64,000 nucleotides of DNA, taken from positions 1,302,001 to 1,366,000 of the forward strand of contig NZ_JBAJII010000001.1 of NCBI RefSeq assembly GCF_036867195.1. Reading direction: 5' to 3'. The stretch comes from Arthrobacter sp. Soc17.1.1.1. Its GTDB lineage: Bacteria; Actinomycetota; Actinomycetes; Actinomycetales; Micrococcaceae. The position numbers and the translations under genes are program-made. This document shows positions 47,512 through 64,000 of this stretch, piece after piece. Under the pieces are notes generated by a model. That model made no database searches. It was not told the DNA's origin and saw only the letters and a program-made list of their open reading frames with translations. Within the stretch, counting starts at the first letter, position 1. The number at the start of each line of letters is the position of its first letter.

Positions 47512-47991
47512 TCACCGTCGCCGCGCGCTCCTCGCGCTCCTCGCGAGGGCGGCGACCGAGGCCCGGACCGTCCCGGCGAGCGGCCGGACGGGACGCTCGC
47601 GGTAGCCGCCGTCGGACAGTCCCGCTCCGCGTTCGAAGGGGTTGCGCGAGGCCGGGTCACCGGTGCGCAGGAGCGAATAGCCTGCCGCCGCGAGATAGGC
47701 GGGCAGGAAGGGGAGCCCGAGGCACGCGGCGTACTGGCGGGTGTGCCGCGCCTCGTGCTCGAGCAGCCGGGTGAAGCCCGCAGGGGCGTGGCGCGGTACG
47801 GTCCCCCGGAGGAGCACCACGCTGCCCACCGTGAAGGCCCGTGCCTTCGGGAGGCGCCGCCGGTAGCCCTCGGCGAGCAGGATCCCGCCGGGTCCGGCGG
47901 AGACCCGGCAGCCGGAGAGGACGGCGACCGCGAGACCGCACGGTGTCGACAGGTTGATCCAGTTGAGCAGCGGTACGAGCCTCCGGTCCAT
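47512..47991 (-). CDS. HExxH-like putative metallopeptidase-related protein
   Basis: 159 aa. A weakly hydrophobic N-terminal half precedes TRLLEHEARHTRQYAACLGLPFLPAYLAA, which carries an HEARH (HExxH-type) motif, then NPFERGAG. This pattern recurs in small actinobacterial proteins of unknown role. Zinc binding is plausible, catalysis unproven. ATG 47991 is 6 nt from TACGAT on the minus strand. It is convergent with pcp. Confidence 0.7.
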   Translation of the reverse strand: MDRRLVPLLNWINLSTPCGLAVAVLSGCRVSAGPGGILLAEGYRRRLPKARAFTVGSVVLLRGTVPRHAPAGFTRLLEHEARHTRQYAACLGLPFLPAYLAAAGYSLLRTGDPASRNPFERGAGLSDGGYRERPVRPLAGTVRASVAALARSARSARRR

Positions 47992-47997
47992 GCGGTC

Positions 47998-48003
47998 ATC
48001 GTA
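47998..48003 (-). promoter_or_regulatory. Candidate -10 box of the HExxH-like gene (leaderless)
   Basis: TACGAT on the minus strand, 6 nt before the ATG. Confidence 0.4.
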
Positions 48004-48078
48004 CGCGCGGCGGACCGCGCCCCCGCCCCGAGGGCGGGGACGATCGCCGGACGTTGCGGCGGCGTCGAACCGGTCGCC

Positions 48079-48130
48079 TAGACTTGACACGCCGGTGCGC
48101 GCTCGCTGCGAGCCGGCCTTTTCCTGTTCC
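48079..48130 (+). promoter_or_regulatory. Promoter and hairpin in the pheS leader
   Basis: TAGACT at 48079-48084 can serve as -10. Just downstream, GCTC/GAGC with an outer GCCG/CGGC pairing (48091-48117) forms a bulged hairpin followed by CTTTTCC, which looks like a weak attenuator. The leader to pheS is about 100 nt. No T-box elements were recognised. Confidence 0.4.
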
Positions 48131-48195
48131 CGCCAGAGGCGCGGCCCGCTCCGGCAGGCCGCCCGCCGTCCGAGAGTGCAAGGTAAGCCACCCCC

Positions 48196-49287
48196 ATGTC
48201 CGAAACCCCAGAGCACACCGGGCCCGACGGCCCCGATGCCCCCGAGGCTCGCGTCCCCGATCCGCTGGACGCCTCGTCGGTCGCCGCGGCCGTGGACGCC
48301 GCGCTCGCCGCCATCGCGGCGGCCGCAGACCTCGACGGGCTGAAGGGGGTGCGGATCGCGCACACCGGCGAGAAGTCGCCGCTGAGCCTCGCCAACCGGG
48401 GGATCGGCGCCCTGCCCAAGGACCAAAAGTCCGCCGCCGGCAAGAACATCGGCCCGGCCCGCGGCCGGATCAACCAGGCGCTCGCCGCCCGCACCGTGGA
48501 GCTCGAAGCCGAGCGTGACGCGCGGATCCTCATCGAGGAGGCCGTCGACGTCACCGCGGCCCCGCGCCGTCGCCGGACGGGAGCGCGGCATCCGCTGTCG
48601 ACGCTGCAGGAGCGGGTCAGCGACGTCTTCGTCGGCATGGGCTGGGAGATCGCCGAGGGGCCCGAGCTCGAGTCGGAGTGGTTCAACTTCGACGCCCTGA
48701 ACTTCAAGCCGGACCACCCGGCCCGCGAGATGCAGGACACCTTCTTCGTGGAGCCCCCGGAGGCCCACCTGGTGCTGCGCACGCACACGTCGCCGGTCCA
48801 GGTGCGCTCCATGCTCGAGCGCGAGCTGCCCATCTACGTCCTGTGCCCGGGCAAGGTGTTCCGCACGGACGAACTCGACGCCACCCACACGCCCGTGTTC
48901 CACCAGTTCGAGGGCCTCGCCATCGACAAGGGCCTCACCATGGCCGACCTCGTGGGCACGCTGGAGCACTTCACGCAGCAGCTGTTCGGCGACGACGCCC
49001 GGGTGCGGCTGCGCCCCAACTACTTCCCCTTCACCGAACCGAGCGCGGAACTGGACATCTGGCACCCCGGTGCCAAGGGCGGCCCACGCTGGATCGAGTG
49101 GGGCGGCTGCGGCATGGTCAACCCCAACGTCCTCCGCGCCACCGGGATCGACCCGGACGTCTACTCCGGCTTCGCCTTCGGCATGGGGATCGAGCGGGCC
49201 CTCATGTTCCGCAACGAGGTCGGCGACATGCACGACATGATCGAGGGCGACGTACGTTTCAGCGAACACTTCGGGATGGAGATCTAG
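48196..49287 (+). CDS. pheS: Phenylalanyl-tRNA synthetase alpha subunit
   Basis: 363 aa, class II catalytic subunit. N-terminal coiled-coil, motif 1 ([20 protein letters not shown]), motif 2 ([20 protein letters not shown]) and motif 3 ([15 protein letters not shown]). Works as an alpha2-beta2 tetramer with PheT. The stop codon is directly followed by the pheT GTG. Confidence 0.97.
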   Translation: MSETPEHTGPDGPDAPEARVPDPLDASSVAAAVDAALAAIAAAADLDGLKGVRIAHTGEKSPLSLANRGIGALPKDQKSAAGKNIGPARGRINQALAARTVELEAERDARILIEEAVDVTAAPRRRRTGARHPLSTLQERVSDVFVGMGWEIAEGPELESEWFNFDALNFKPDHPAREMQDTFFVEPPEAHLVLRTHTSPVQVRSMLERELPIYVLCPGKVFRTDELDATHTPVFHQFEGLAIDKGLTMADLVGTLEHFTQQLFGDDARVRLRPNYFPFTEPSAELDIWHPGAKGGPRWIEWGGCGMVNPNVLRATGIDPDVYSGFAFGMGIERALMFRNEVGDMHDMIEGDVRFSEHFGMEI

Positions 49288-51831
49288 GTGAGAATCCCAC
49301 TGTCATGGCTGCGCGAATACGCAGCCGTCCCCGCGGACGCGACCGCGGAAGAGGTCATGGCCGAGCTCGTCAAGGTGGGGCTGGAGGAGGAGGACGTCCA
49401 CCGTCCCACCGACGGGCTGAGCGGCCCGATCGTCGTGGGCCAGGTGCTCAGCGTCGTCAAGGAGCCCCAGTCCAACGGCAAGACCATCAACTGGTGCCAG
49501 GTCCGCGTGGTACCGGAGGGCACCGAGCAGACGCTCACGGGCGACGGCATCGACCCCTCCGGCGTGCAGGGCATCGTCTGCGGCGCCCACAACTTCGTCG
49601 AGGGTGACAAGGTCGTGGTGACACTGCCCGGCGCCGTCCTGCCCGGCGACTTCCGCATCAGCCCCCGCAAGACCTACGGCCACGTGTCCGCGGGCATGAT
49701 CGCGTCGGTGCGTGAGCTCGGGATCGGCGACGACCACGACGGCATCCTGGTGCTCTCCACCCTGGGGCTCGACCCCGAGGTGGGCACCGACGCCATGGAA
49801 CTGCTCGGCCTGTACGACGAGGCCGCGGAGATCAACGTGACCCCCGACCGCGGGTACTGCTTCTCCATCCGCGGCGTCGCCCGCGAGTACGCGCATGCCA
49901 CCGGGACGGCGTTCACCGATCCGGCCGGTACCGTCGTCGTGCCTCCCGCCGCCGGCCCCGGGTACCCGGTGCGCCTCGAGGACGCGGCGCCCATCTACGG
50001 CACGCCGGGGTGTGACCGCTTCGTGGTGCGGACGGTGCGCGGCGTCGACCCGACGCGGCCCACGCCCCCCTGGCTGTCCGCGCGCCTGCGCCTCGCCGGG
50101 ATCCGCTCCATCTCCCTCGTGGTCGACATCTCCAACTACGTGATGCTGGAGCTCGGCCAGCCGCTGCACTTCTACGACCTCGACAAGCTGTCGGGCGACA
50201 TCGTGGTACGGCGCGCCGGTGCGGGGGAGACCCTCCGCACCCTCGACGACAGGGAGCGCACGCTCGACCCCGAGGACCTCCTCATCACCGACGCGTCCGG
50301 GCCGATCGGCATCGCGGGCGTGATGGGCGGCGCCTCCACCGAGGTGTCCGACGGCACCCGCAACGTGCTCATCGAGTCCGCCCACTTCGACGACGTCAGC
50401 ATCGGACGCTCGCGTCGCCGCCACCGGCTCCCGTCCGAGGCGTCCAAGCGCTTCGAGCGCGGCGTCGACTGGCGAATCGCGGACATCGCCGCGCAGCGAG
50501 CCGTCGGACTCCTCCTCGACCTCGCCGGCGGCACCGTGGACGAGGCCGCGACCGACGTCGGGCAGGAGCCCGCGCCGCGCGTCATCGACCTCGCCGCCGA
50601 TTTCCCGGCGCGCCTGGTCGGACGTGCCTTCACCGACGAGGAGATCACCGGGACGCTCACCGACCTCGGGGCCGCCGTGGAGGCGACCGACGGCGGCTAC
50701 CGGGTCACCGCGCCCAGCTGGCGCACCGACCTCGAGACGCGCGAGGACCTGACCGAGGAGATCATCCGCCTCGTCGGCTACGACACGATCCCGTCGACCC
50801 TGCCCGTCGCGCCGCCCGGTCGCGGGCTGACGCGTGTCCAGCAGCAGCGCCGCCGGCTCCTCAACGCGCTGGCGGCGGCCGGCCTCACCGAGGTGCTGTC
50901 CTACCCGTTCGTCGGGGCACGCGCCAACGCCGTCTTCGGCAGCCCGGAGGAGGGCGCCGACGTGCCGTCGGTGAAGCTCGCCAACCCGCTCAGCGCGGAA
51001 CGCGGCTACCTCCGCCGGTCGCTCCTGCCGGGCCTCGTCGAGCTGGCGAAGCGGAACCACTCGCGCGGGTTCCGCGATCTGGCGCTGTTCGAGTCCGGCG
51101 CGGTCTTCCTGCCGGCCGGGCCCCTGGGGACGGAGTCCATCCCGCCGCTGGGCGTCAGGCCCGACGACGGCGTGCTCGACGCCCTCTACGCCGGGATCCC
51201 CGACCAGCCGCAGACCGTCGCCGCGCTGTTCACCGGCCACGAGACCGCCCCCTCGGCCGGGGTCGCAACGCGCGCCTGGGACTGGGCCGATGCCGTCGAC
51301 GTGGTGCAGCTGATGGCTCAGGTCACCGGCGTCGACGTCGTGGTCCGGCAGGGGAGCCACCAGGCGTTCCATCCGGGCCGGACCGCGGAGATCTCGCTGC
51401 GCAGCGGTGAGGTGCTCGGCTACGCGGGCGAGCTCCACCCGAAGCTGATCGCGGCCGAGGACCTCCCGGCACGCACGGTCGCGCTCGAGGTGGACGTCGA
51501 CCTGCTGTTCGAGGCCGCCGCCGACGTCATCGTCGCGCGGCCGCTGTCCACGTATCCGCCGGCCACGCAGGACGTCGCGCTCGTGGTGGACGCCGCCGTG
51601 GTCGCGGGCGACGTGCTCGAGACACTGCGCGAGGGCGCCGGCGAGCTGCTCGAGGACGTCAGCCTGTTCGACGTCTACACGGGACAGGGCATCGGGGAGG
51701 GCCGGAAGTCGCTGGCCTTCGCCCTGCGGTTCCGGGCGCCGGACCGCACGCTGACCGCGGAGGAGGCGAGTGCCGCACGTGATGCCGCCGTGGCCCTCGC
51801 CGCCGACCGGTTCGGTGCCGTGCAGCGCTGA
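49288..51831 (+). CDS. pheT: Phenylalanyl-tRNA synthetase beta subunit
   Basis: 847 aa, full length. MRIPLSWLREY start, tRNA-binding EMAP-like domain at about 40-150, B3/4 editing region near 240-400, B5 domain near 430-500, class II-like core and a C-terminal ferredoxin-fold anticodon-binding domain (STYPPATQDVALVVD). GTG start follows pheS with no gap, so synthesis is coupled. A terminator lies 10 nt after the stop. Confidence 0.97.
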   Translation: MRIPLSWLREYAAVPADATAEEVMAELVKVGLEEEDVHRPTDGLSGPIVVGQVLSVVKEPQSNGKTINWCQVRVVPEGTEQTLTGDGIDPSGVQGIVCGAHNFVEGDKVVVTLPGAVLPGDFRISPRKTYGHVSAGMIASVRELGIGDDHDGILVLSTLGLDPEVGTDAMELLGLYDEAAEINVTPDRGYCFSIRGVAREYAHATGTAFTDPAGTVVVPPAAGPGYPVRLEDAAPIYGTPGCDRFVVRTVRGVDPTRPTPPWLSARLRLAGIRSISLVVDISNYVMLELGQPLHFYDLDKLSGDIVVRRAGAGETLRTLDDRERTLDPEDLLITDASGPIGIAGVMGGASTEVSDGTRNVLIESAHFDDVSIGRSRRRHRLPSEASKRFERGVDWRIADIAAQRAVGLLLDLAGGTVDEAATDVGQEPAPRVIDLAADFPARLVGRAFTDEEITGTLTDLGAAVEATDGGYRVTAPSWRTDLETREDLTEEIIRLVGYDTIPSTLPVAPPGRGLTRVQQQRRRLLNALAAAGLTEVLSYPFVGARANAVFGSPEEGADVPSVKLANPLSAERGYLRRSLLPGLVELAKRNHSRGFRDLALFESGAVFLPAGPLGTESIPPLGVRPDDGVLDALYAGIPDQPQTVAALFTGHETAPSAGVATRAWDWADAVDVVQLMAQVTGVDVVVRQGSHQAFHPGRTAEISLRSGEVLGYAGELHPKLIAAEDLPARTVALEVDVDLLFEAAADVIVARPLSTYPPATQDVALVVDAAVVAGDVLETLREGAGELLEDVSLFDVYTGQGIGEGRKSLAFALRFRAPDRTLTAEEASAARDAAVALAADRFGAVQR

Positions 51832-51841
51832 TCTCCTGCGT

Positions 51842-51874
51842 GGAGGCCCGTCCCGTGCAGAGGGGCGGGCCTCC
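51842..51874 (+). terminator. Terminator after pheT
   Basis: 13-bp stem (51842-51854 with 51862-51874, one G-U pair) and 7-nt loop, 10 nt after the stop codon. Confidence 0.75.
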
Positions 51875-51924
51875 CCGGCTGGAGCACCACGCAGACGCAG
51901 GTGGAGGCATCCCTGCCGGAACGC

Positions 51925-52890
51925 TCAGGGGATCAGCAGGACCTTGCCGGTGGTCCGCCGCGCCTGGAGGTCCTCGTGGGCGCGGGCCGCGTCGGCCAGT
52001 GCGTACCGTGCGCCGATCCTCACGTCGAGCTGACCCGCCGCGACGGCGCCGAACAGCTCCTCCGACCGCCAGCGCCGCTCCTCGGGGGTGAGCAGGTAGT
52101 GGGCGAGCGTCGGCCGCGTCACGAAGAGCGAGCCCCCGCTGTTCAGGCGCTGCAGGTCCACCGGCGGTACCGCCCCGGACGCGGCACCGAAGAGGACCAT
52201 CGTGCCGCGGATGCGCAGCGAGCGCAGCGATTCGTCGAAGGTGGCCTTCCCGACCCCGTCGAACACGACATCCACCCCGGTGCCGCCGGTCGAGGTCCTC
52301 ACCGCGTCGGCGAAGCCTTCGTACCGCAGCACCTCGTCGGCGCCGGCGCCCCGCGCCAGATCCTCCTTCTCGGCGGTGGACACGGTAGTGATCACCCGGG
52401 CGCCCCTGGCCTTGAGCAGCTGGATCAGTAGCAGACCCACGCCACCGGCGCCGGCATGCACGAGGACGGTGTGTCCGGACCGGACGGGGAACGTCGAGGT
52501 GATGAGGTAGTGCGCCGTCATGCCCTGCAGGGGGAGGGCGGCCGCGGTCTCGAGGTCCACGCCGTCGGGTACGGGCAGTGCACGATCGGCGTCCACGAGG
52601 GCGTACTCCGCGTAGGTGTTCCTGCCTTCGGCGAACGCCACCCGGTCACCCGCCTCGAAGTCCGTTACGCCCTCGCCCAGCGCCTCCACGGTCCCCGCCG
52701 CCTCGGCTCCGGGGGTGAATGGATGCTCGACGGCGTAGACGCCGCTCCGCTGGTAGGTCTCGATGAAGTTGACCCCGGCGGCCGCCACCTTCACGAGGAG
52801 CTGGCCGGGGGCGGGTTCCGGGCGTTCGACGGTTGCGAGGGTGAGGACGTCCGGACCGCCGGGTGCGGTGACGACGATGGCTGAGGGCAT
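51925..52890 (-). CDS. Quinone oxidoreductase, zeta-crystallin-like
   Basis: 321 aa, zinc-free MDR family. GVNFIETYQRSG, ALPLQGMTAHYL and the NADPH loop HAGAGGVGLLLIQLLKARGA match QorA. It reduces quinones with NADPH. ATG 52890 has AAAGGG 8 nt upstream. Divergent from argC with a 124-nt gap. Confidence 0.92.
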   Translation of the reverse strand: MPSAIVVTAPGGPDVLTLATVERPEPAPGQLLVKVAAAGVNFIETYQRSGVYAVEHPFTPGAEAAGTVEALGEGVTDFEAGDRVAFAEGRNTYAEYALVDADRALPVPDGVDLETAAALPLQGMTAHYLITSTFPVRSGHTVLVHAGAGGVGLLLIQLLKARGARVITTVSTAEKEDLARGAGADEVLRYEGFADAVRTSTGGTGVDVVFDGVGKATFDESLRSLRIRGTMVLFGAASGAVPPVDLQRLNSGGSLFVTRPTLAHYLLTPEERRWRSEELFGAVAAGQLDVRIGARYALADAARAHEDLQARRTTGKVLLIP

Positions 52891-52965
52891 GATGGTTCCC
52901 TTTCGGTGGCGTTCCCTCATGCTATTCCCGGGCGGACCGACGGTGCGCTGATCGCCACCCACTGC

Positions 52966-52981
52966 CTGCATAACTATGTGA
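52966..52981 (+). promoter_or_regulatory. Candidate ARG box (ArgR operator) upstream of argC
   Basis: CTGCATAACTATGTGA resembles the TGCATAAC-type ARG boxes reported for actinobacterial ArgR as I recall them; a second, weaker element AGTAACGCATGG follows at 52982. It is about 20 nt upstream of the argC -10 box, overlapping the -35 region, so it is well placed for repression. ArgR is encoded in the same operon. Confidence 0.5.
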
Positions 52982-55212
<2,231 letters not shown>

Positions 55213-55223
55213 CGGGAGCCACC

Positions 55224-61878
<6,655 letters not shown>

Positions 61879-61883
61879 CCCGA

Positions 61884-61914
61884 GCGGCGTGGCTCCCGCC
61901 CGGAGCCACGCCGC
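61884..61914 (+). terminator. Terminator after argH
   Basis: Perfect 13-bp stem GCGGCGTGGCTCC/GGAGCCACGCCGC with a 5-nt loop, 5 nt after the stop. No U-tract. Confidence 0.7.
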
Positions 61915-61966
61915 CCCGGGCGTCCGGGTGGTCCCGATGCCCCGCTACGCCGGCCGCGAAAGTCCT

Positions 61967-61995
61967 TTGACACGCCCCCGCCCCCGGCGCAGTGT
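61967..61995 (+). promoter_or_regulatory. Candidate promoter of the ABC exporter gene (leaderless)
   Basis: Consensus -35 TTGACA at 61967-61972, 17 nt, CAGTGT (NANNNT) at 61990-61995, then 6 nt and ATG 62002. Confidence 0.5.
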
Positions 61996-62001
61996 GAGTC
62001 C

Positions 62002-63966
62002 ATGCAGCCCACCGACCAGCGCGCGACGCTCCGCGAGTTCTTCCCCTACCTGCGGGGGCACGTCCGCGTGCTCGTGGTGGTCGCCGCCGTCTCCCTGATC
62101 TCGACCGGCCTCGCGATCGCCCAGCCCCTCATGGTCCAGCAACTCGTCAACGCCGTCTCTGCCGGCCGTGCCGCCACGATGTTCATCTGGCTGCTCGTGG
62201 CCATCACCCTCGGCGGCGCGGTGTTCGGTGCCGCCCAGTCCTACCTCCTGCAGCGGACCGCGGAATCGGTGGTCCTCGGGGTCCGCCGGTCCCTGGTCGG
62301 CCGGCTGCTGGCCCTGCCGATCCGCGAGTTCGACCGGCGCAGGGTCGGCGACCTCATGTCGCGCGTCGGGTCCGACACCACACTGATGCGCAGCGTCATC
62401 ACCTCGGGGCTGTTCGAGATCGTGTCCTCGGTGCTGATGTTCTTCGCCGCCGTCGTCCTGATGGTGCTCATCGATCCGCTGCTGTTCGGCATCACCCTGG
62501 CCGCCGTCCTCCTCGGCGCGGGAGGCGTGCTGTTCCTGGGCCGGCTCATCCGCAAGCGCAGCCGGGACGTGCAGGACGCCGTCGGGTCCATGACCGCGGC
62601 CGTCGAGCGGGGCCTCTCGGGGATCCGCACCATCAAGGCCTCCGTGGCCGAGGAGCGCGAGGCCGCCGTGATCGACGTCGAGGCCACGATGGCCTACCGG
62701 GCGGGTATCGCGATGGCCCGGCTCCAGGCGGCGGTCCAGCCCATCATGTCGATCTGCATCCAGGGTGCCTTCATCGTGGTGCTCGCCGTCGGCGGTATCC
62801 GCGTCGCTGCGGGGGAGCTGCTGCTCGGCGACCTCATCGCGTTCATCCTCTACCTGTTCCTGCTCGTGATGCCCATCGGCTCCGCCATGAGCGCCTTCGT
62901 GCAGATCCAGTCCGGGCTGGCCGCGCTGGACCGCATCCAGGAGATCGCGCGGCTCGAGCCCGAGCGGACGGACGAGGAGCAGCCGCTCCCGGCGGGGCCC
63001 GCCGTGCCTGCCGGGGCGGTCCCGGCGCCCCAGCCCCCGCCGCGCGCACCGGCTGCCGCGGCGAGCGCGAGGGGCACGATCGAGCTCCGCGATGTCAGCT
63101 TCCGCTACACCGCGACGGACGCGTCCACCGGCGGAACGGCCGCAGCAGGGGGAGCCGCGGGTCAGGCGGCAGGTCAGGCGGCGGGTCAGGCGGCGGGTCA
63201 GGCGGCAGGGCGGGACGGCCGGCAGGGACCCGTGTCGCCCGATCCGCTGGAGGAACTGGACCCCTTCGAGGGCGAACCCCTCGTCCTCGACGGTGTCAGC
63301 TTCTCCGTCCCCGCGGGCAGCAGGACGGCACTGGTCGGGCCGTCGGGCGCCGGCAAGTCCACCGTGCTCGCACTCCTCGAACGGTTCTACGAGCCGACGG
63401 ACGGCAGGATCATCGTCGACGGCACCGATCTGTCCCGGATCCCGCGGTCCGAGCTCCGCTCCCGCATCGGCCTCGTGGAACAGGAGGCCCCCGTGCTCAG
63501 CGGGACGCTCGCGGACAACCTGCGGCTGGCCGCTCCGCAGGCGAGCGACGACCAGCTCCGGCGCGTCCTCGCCGCCGTGGGCCTCGACGAGCTCGGGGAG
63601 CGGTCGGACGACGGCCTCGACCTCAACCTGGGGGAGGACGGCATCCGCCTGTCCGGTGGACAGCGGCAGCGCCTGGCCTGGGCGCGGGTGATCCTCGCGG
63701 ACCGGCCCGTCCTGCTGATGGACGAGCCGACGTCCGCCGTCGACTCCCGCACCGAGCAGCTCCTCCAGCGGACGCTGGGGGAGGCCTCGCGGAACCGGAC
63801 GGTCGTCGTGGTGGCCCACCGACTGTCGACCATCGCGGACTTCGACCAGATCGTCGTGCTCGACCAGGGGCGCGTGGAGGCCGTCGGCACGCACGAGGAG
63901 CTCCTCGGGAGCAGCGAGCTCTACCGCGACATGGCAGCCCGCCAGCGCCTCGTGGCGCACGCCTGA
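62002..63966 (+). CDS. ABC exporter half-transporter (permease-ATPase fusion)
   Basis: 654 aa. Six membrane helices (about 20-310), then an ATPase domain: Walker A GPSGAGKS near residue 446, LSGGQRQRLAWARV near 550, Walker B LLMDEPTSA near 572, and the H-loop VVVAHRLSTI. Probably works as a homodimer exporting lipids, drugs or peptides. A Pro/Ala-rich linker and an AGQA repeat insert split the start of the ATPase domain. It follows argH by 123 nt and has its own promoter. Confidence 0.92.
   Translation: MQPTDQRATLREFFPYLRGHVRVLVVVAAVSLISTGLAIAQPLMVQQLVNAVSAGRAATMFIWLLVAITLGGAVFGAAQSYLLQRTAESVVLGVRRSLVGRLLALPIREFDRRRVGDLMSRVGSDTTLMRSVITSGLFEIVSSVLMFFAAVVLMVLIDPLLFGITLAAVLLGAGGVLFLGRLIRKRSRDVQDAVGSMTAAVERGLSGIRTIKASVAEEREAAVIDVEATMAYRAGIAMARLQAAVQPIMSICIQGAFIVVLAVGGIRVAAGELLLGDLIAFILYLFLLVMPIGSAMSAFVQIQSGLAALDRIQEIARLEPERTDEEQPLPAGPAVPAGAVPAPQPPPRAPAAAASARGTIELRDVSFRYTATDASTGGTAAAGGAAGQAAGQAAGQAAGQAAGRDGRQGPVSPDPLEELDPFEGEPLVLDGVSFSVPAGSRTALVGPSGAGKSTVLALLERFYEPTDGRIIVDGTDLSRIPRSELRSRIGLVEQEAPVLSGTLADNLRLAAPQASDDQLRRVLAAVGLDELGERSDDGLDLNLGEDGIRLSGGQRQRLAWARVILADRPVLLMDEPTSAVDSRTEQLLQRTLGEASRNRTVVVVAHRLSTIADFDQIVVLDQGRVEAVGTHEELLGSSELYRDMAARQRLVAHA
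63160..63207 (+). repeat. 12-bp tandem repeats inside the ABC exporter gene
   Basis: Four 12-bp units GGTCAGGCGGCN starting at 63160, 63172, 63184 and 63196 encode AGQA repeats (residues about 386-402) between the first strand of the ATPase domain and LDGVSF. Confidence 0.85.
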
Positions 63967-64000
63967 GCGATCAGACCAGGGGAGCGCGCCCGGCCTCGCG

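Noticed and set aside
48084..48089. TTGACA as a -35 box before pheS
   Set aside because: No -10 lies 16-19 nt downstream; the bases overlap the better TAGACT -10 candidate.
63160..63207. Short regular repeats as a CRISPR array
   Set aside because: Units are 12 bp with no spacers and encode AGQA in frame.

Overview
The window is 64 kb of dense, very GC-rich (roughly 70 percent) core chromosome from an actinobacterium. Gene content and order point to Micrococcaceae, most likely Arthrobacter in the broad sense: pnp next to an M16 peptidase, dapA-rnj-ftsK-pgsA-cinA-clgR, DUF3046-recA-recX-miaB-miaA-dapF, lexA divergent from a LysM gene, DUF1844 opposite infC-rpmI-rplT, and pheST followed by argCJBDFRGH. 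The genus is an inference; no rRNA or tRNA gene was seen to anchor it. Many genes begin with GTG or TTG. At least fourteen have a TANNNT-like box 6-7 nt before the start codon and no clear Shine-Dalgarno site, the pattern of leaderless actinobacterial mRNAs.

Layout. 1-4.0 kb: structured leader, pnp (polynucleotide phosphorylase) and an M16 metallopeptidase. 4.0-9.8 kb: a compact molybdenum-cofactor block (moaD-moaA on the minus strand; a membrane-anchored sulfite-oxidase-fold enzyme, moeA, moaC, mogA, moaE on the plus strand). 9.8-19.1 kb: dapB, a small TPR-like membrane protein, a DUF418 membrane protein, dapA-rnj, ftsK, pgsA, cinA. 19.1-31.8 kb: clgR, a MarR regulator, DUF3046, recA-recX, miaB-miaA-dapF, an RsmC-like methyltransferase, hflX, a DinG-type helicase and lexA. 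32-38.4 kb: SOS-linked LysM protein, hisC, hisB-hisH, a 52-aa membrane protein, priA/hisA, an SseB-like protein and an MFS transporter. 38.4-42.1 kb: DUF1844 protein opposite infC-rpmI-rplT and a SpoU methyltransferase. 42.1-48 kb: accessory genes (MFS exporter, YbdK-type ligase, small acidic protein, Nudix hydrolase, radical SAM protein, pyroglutamyl peptidase, HExxH-like protein). 48-52.9 kb: pheS-pheT and a quinone oxidoreductase. 53-64 kb: the complete arginine pathway argC-J-B-D-F-R-G-H and a single-chain ABC exporter.

How the genes work together. Three dap genes (dapB, dapA, dapF) supply diaminopimelate for lysine and cell wall. recA, lexA and the LysM gene each carry a 16-bp LexA-box-like site (15/16 or near match), giving a local SOS regulon; recX lies just behind recA, with a terminator-like hairpin inside its 5' part. 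The Moco block builds and inserts the cofactor that the embedded oxidoreductase probably uses. ArgR is encoded inside the operon it probably controls, and a candidate ARG box lies in front of argC.

Most of the window is ordinary housekeeping sequence; no clearly new multi-gene system was found. The most interesting signals are small: infC apparently starting at AUC behind an attenuator-like leader, a recA terminator folded into tandem repeats at the start of recX, an exact 57-bp tandem duplication at the argH start, a 23-codon ORF overlapping the YbdK start by GTGA, an in-frame TAG before a conserved-looking tail, and an unannotated small membrane protein in the his operon.
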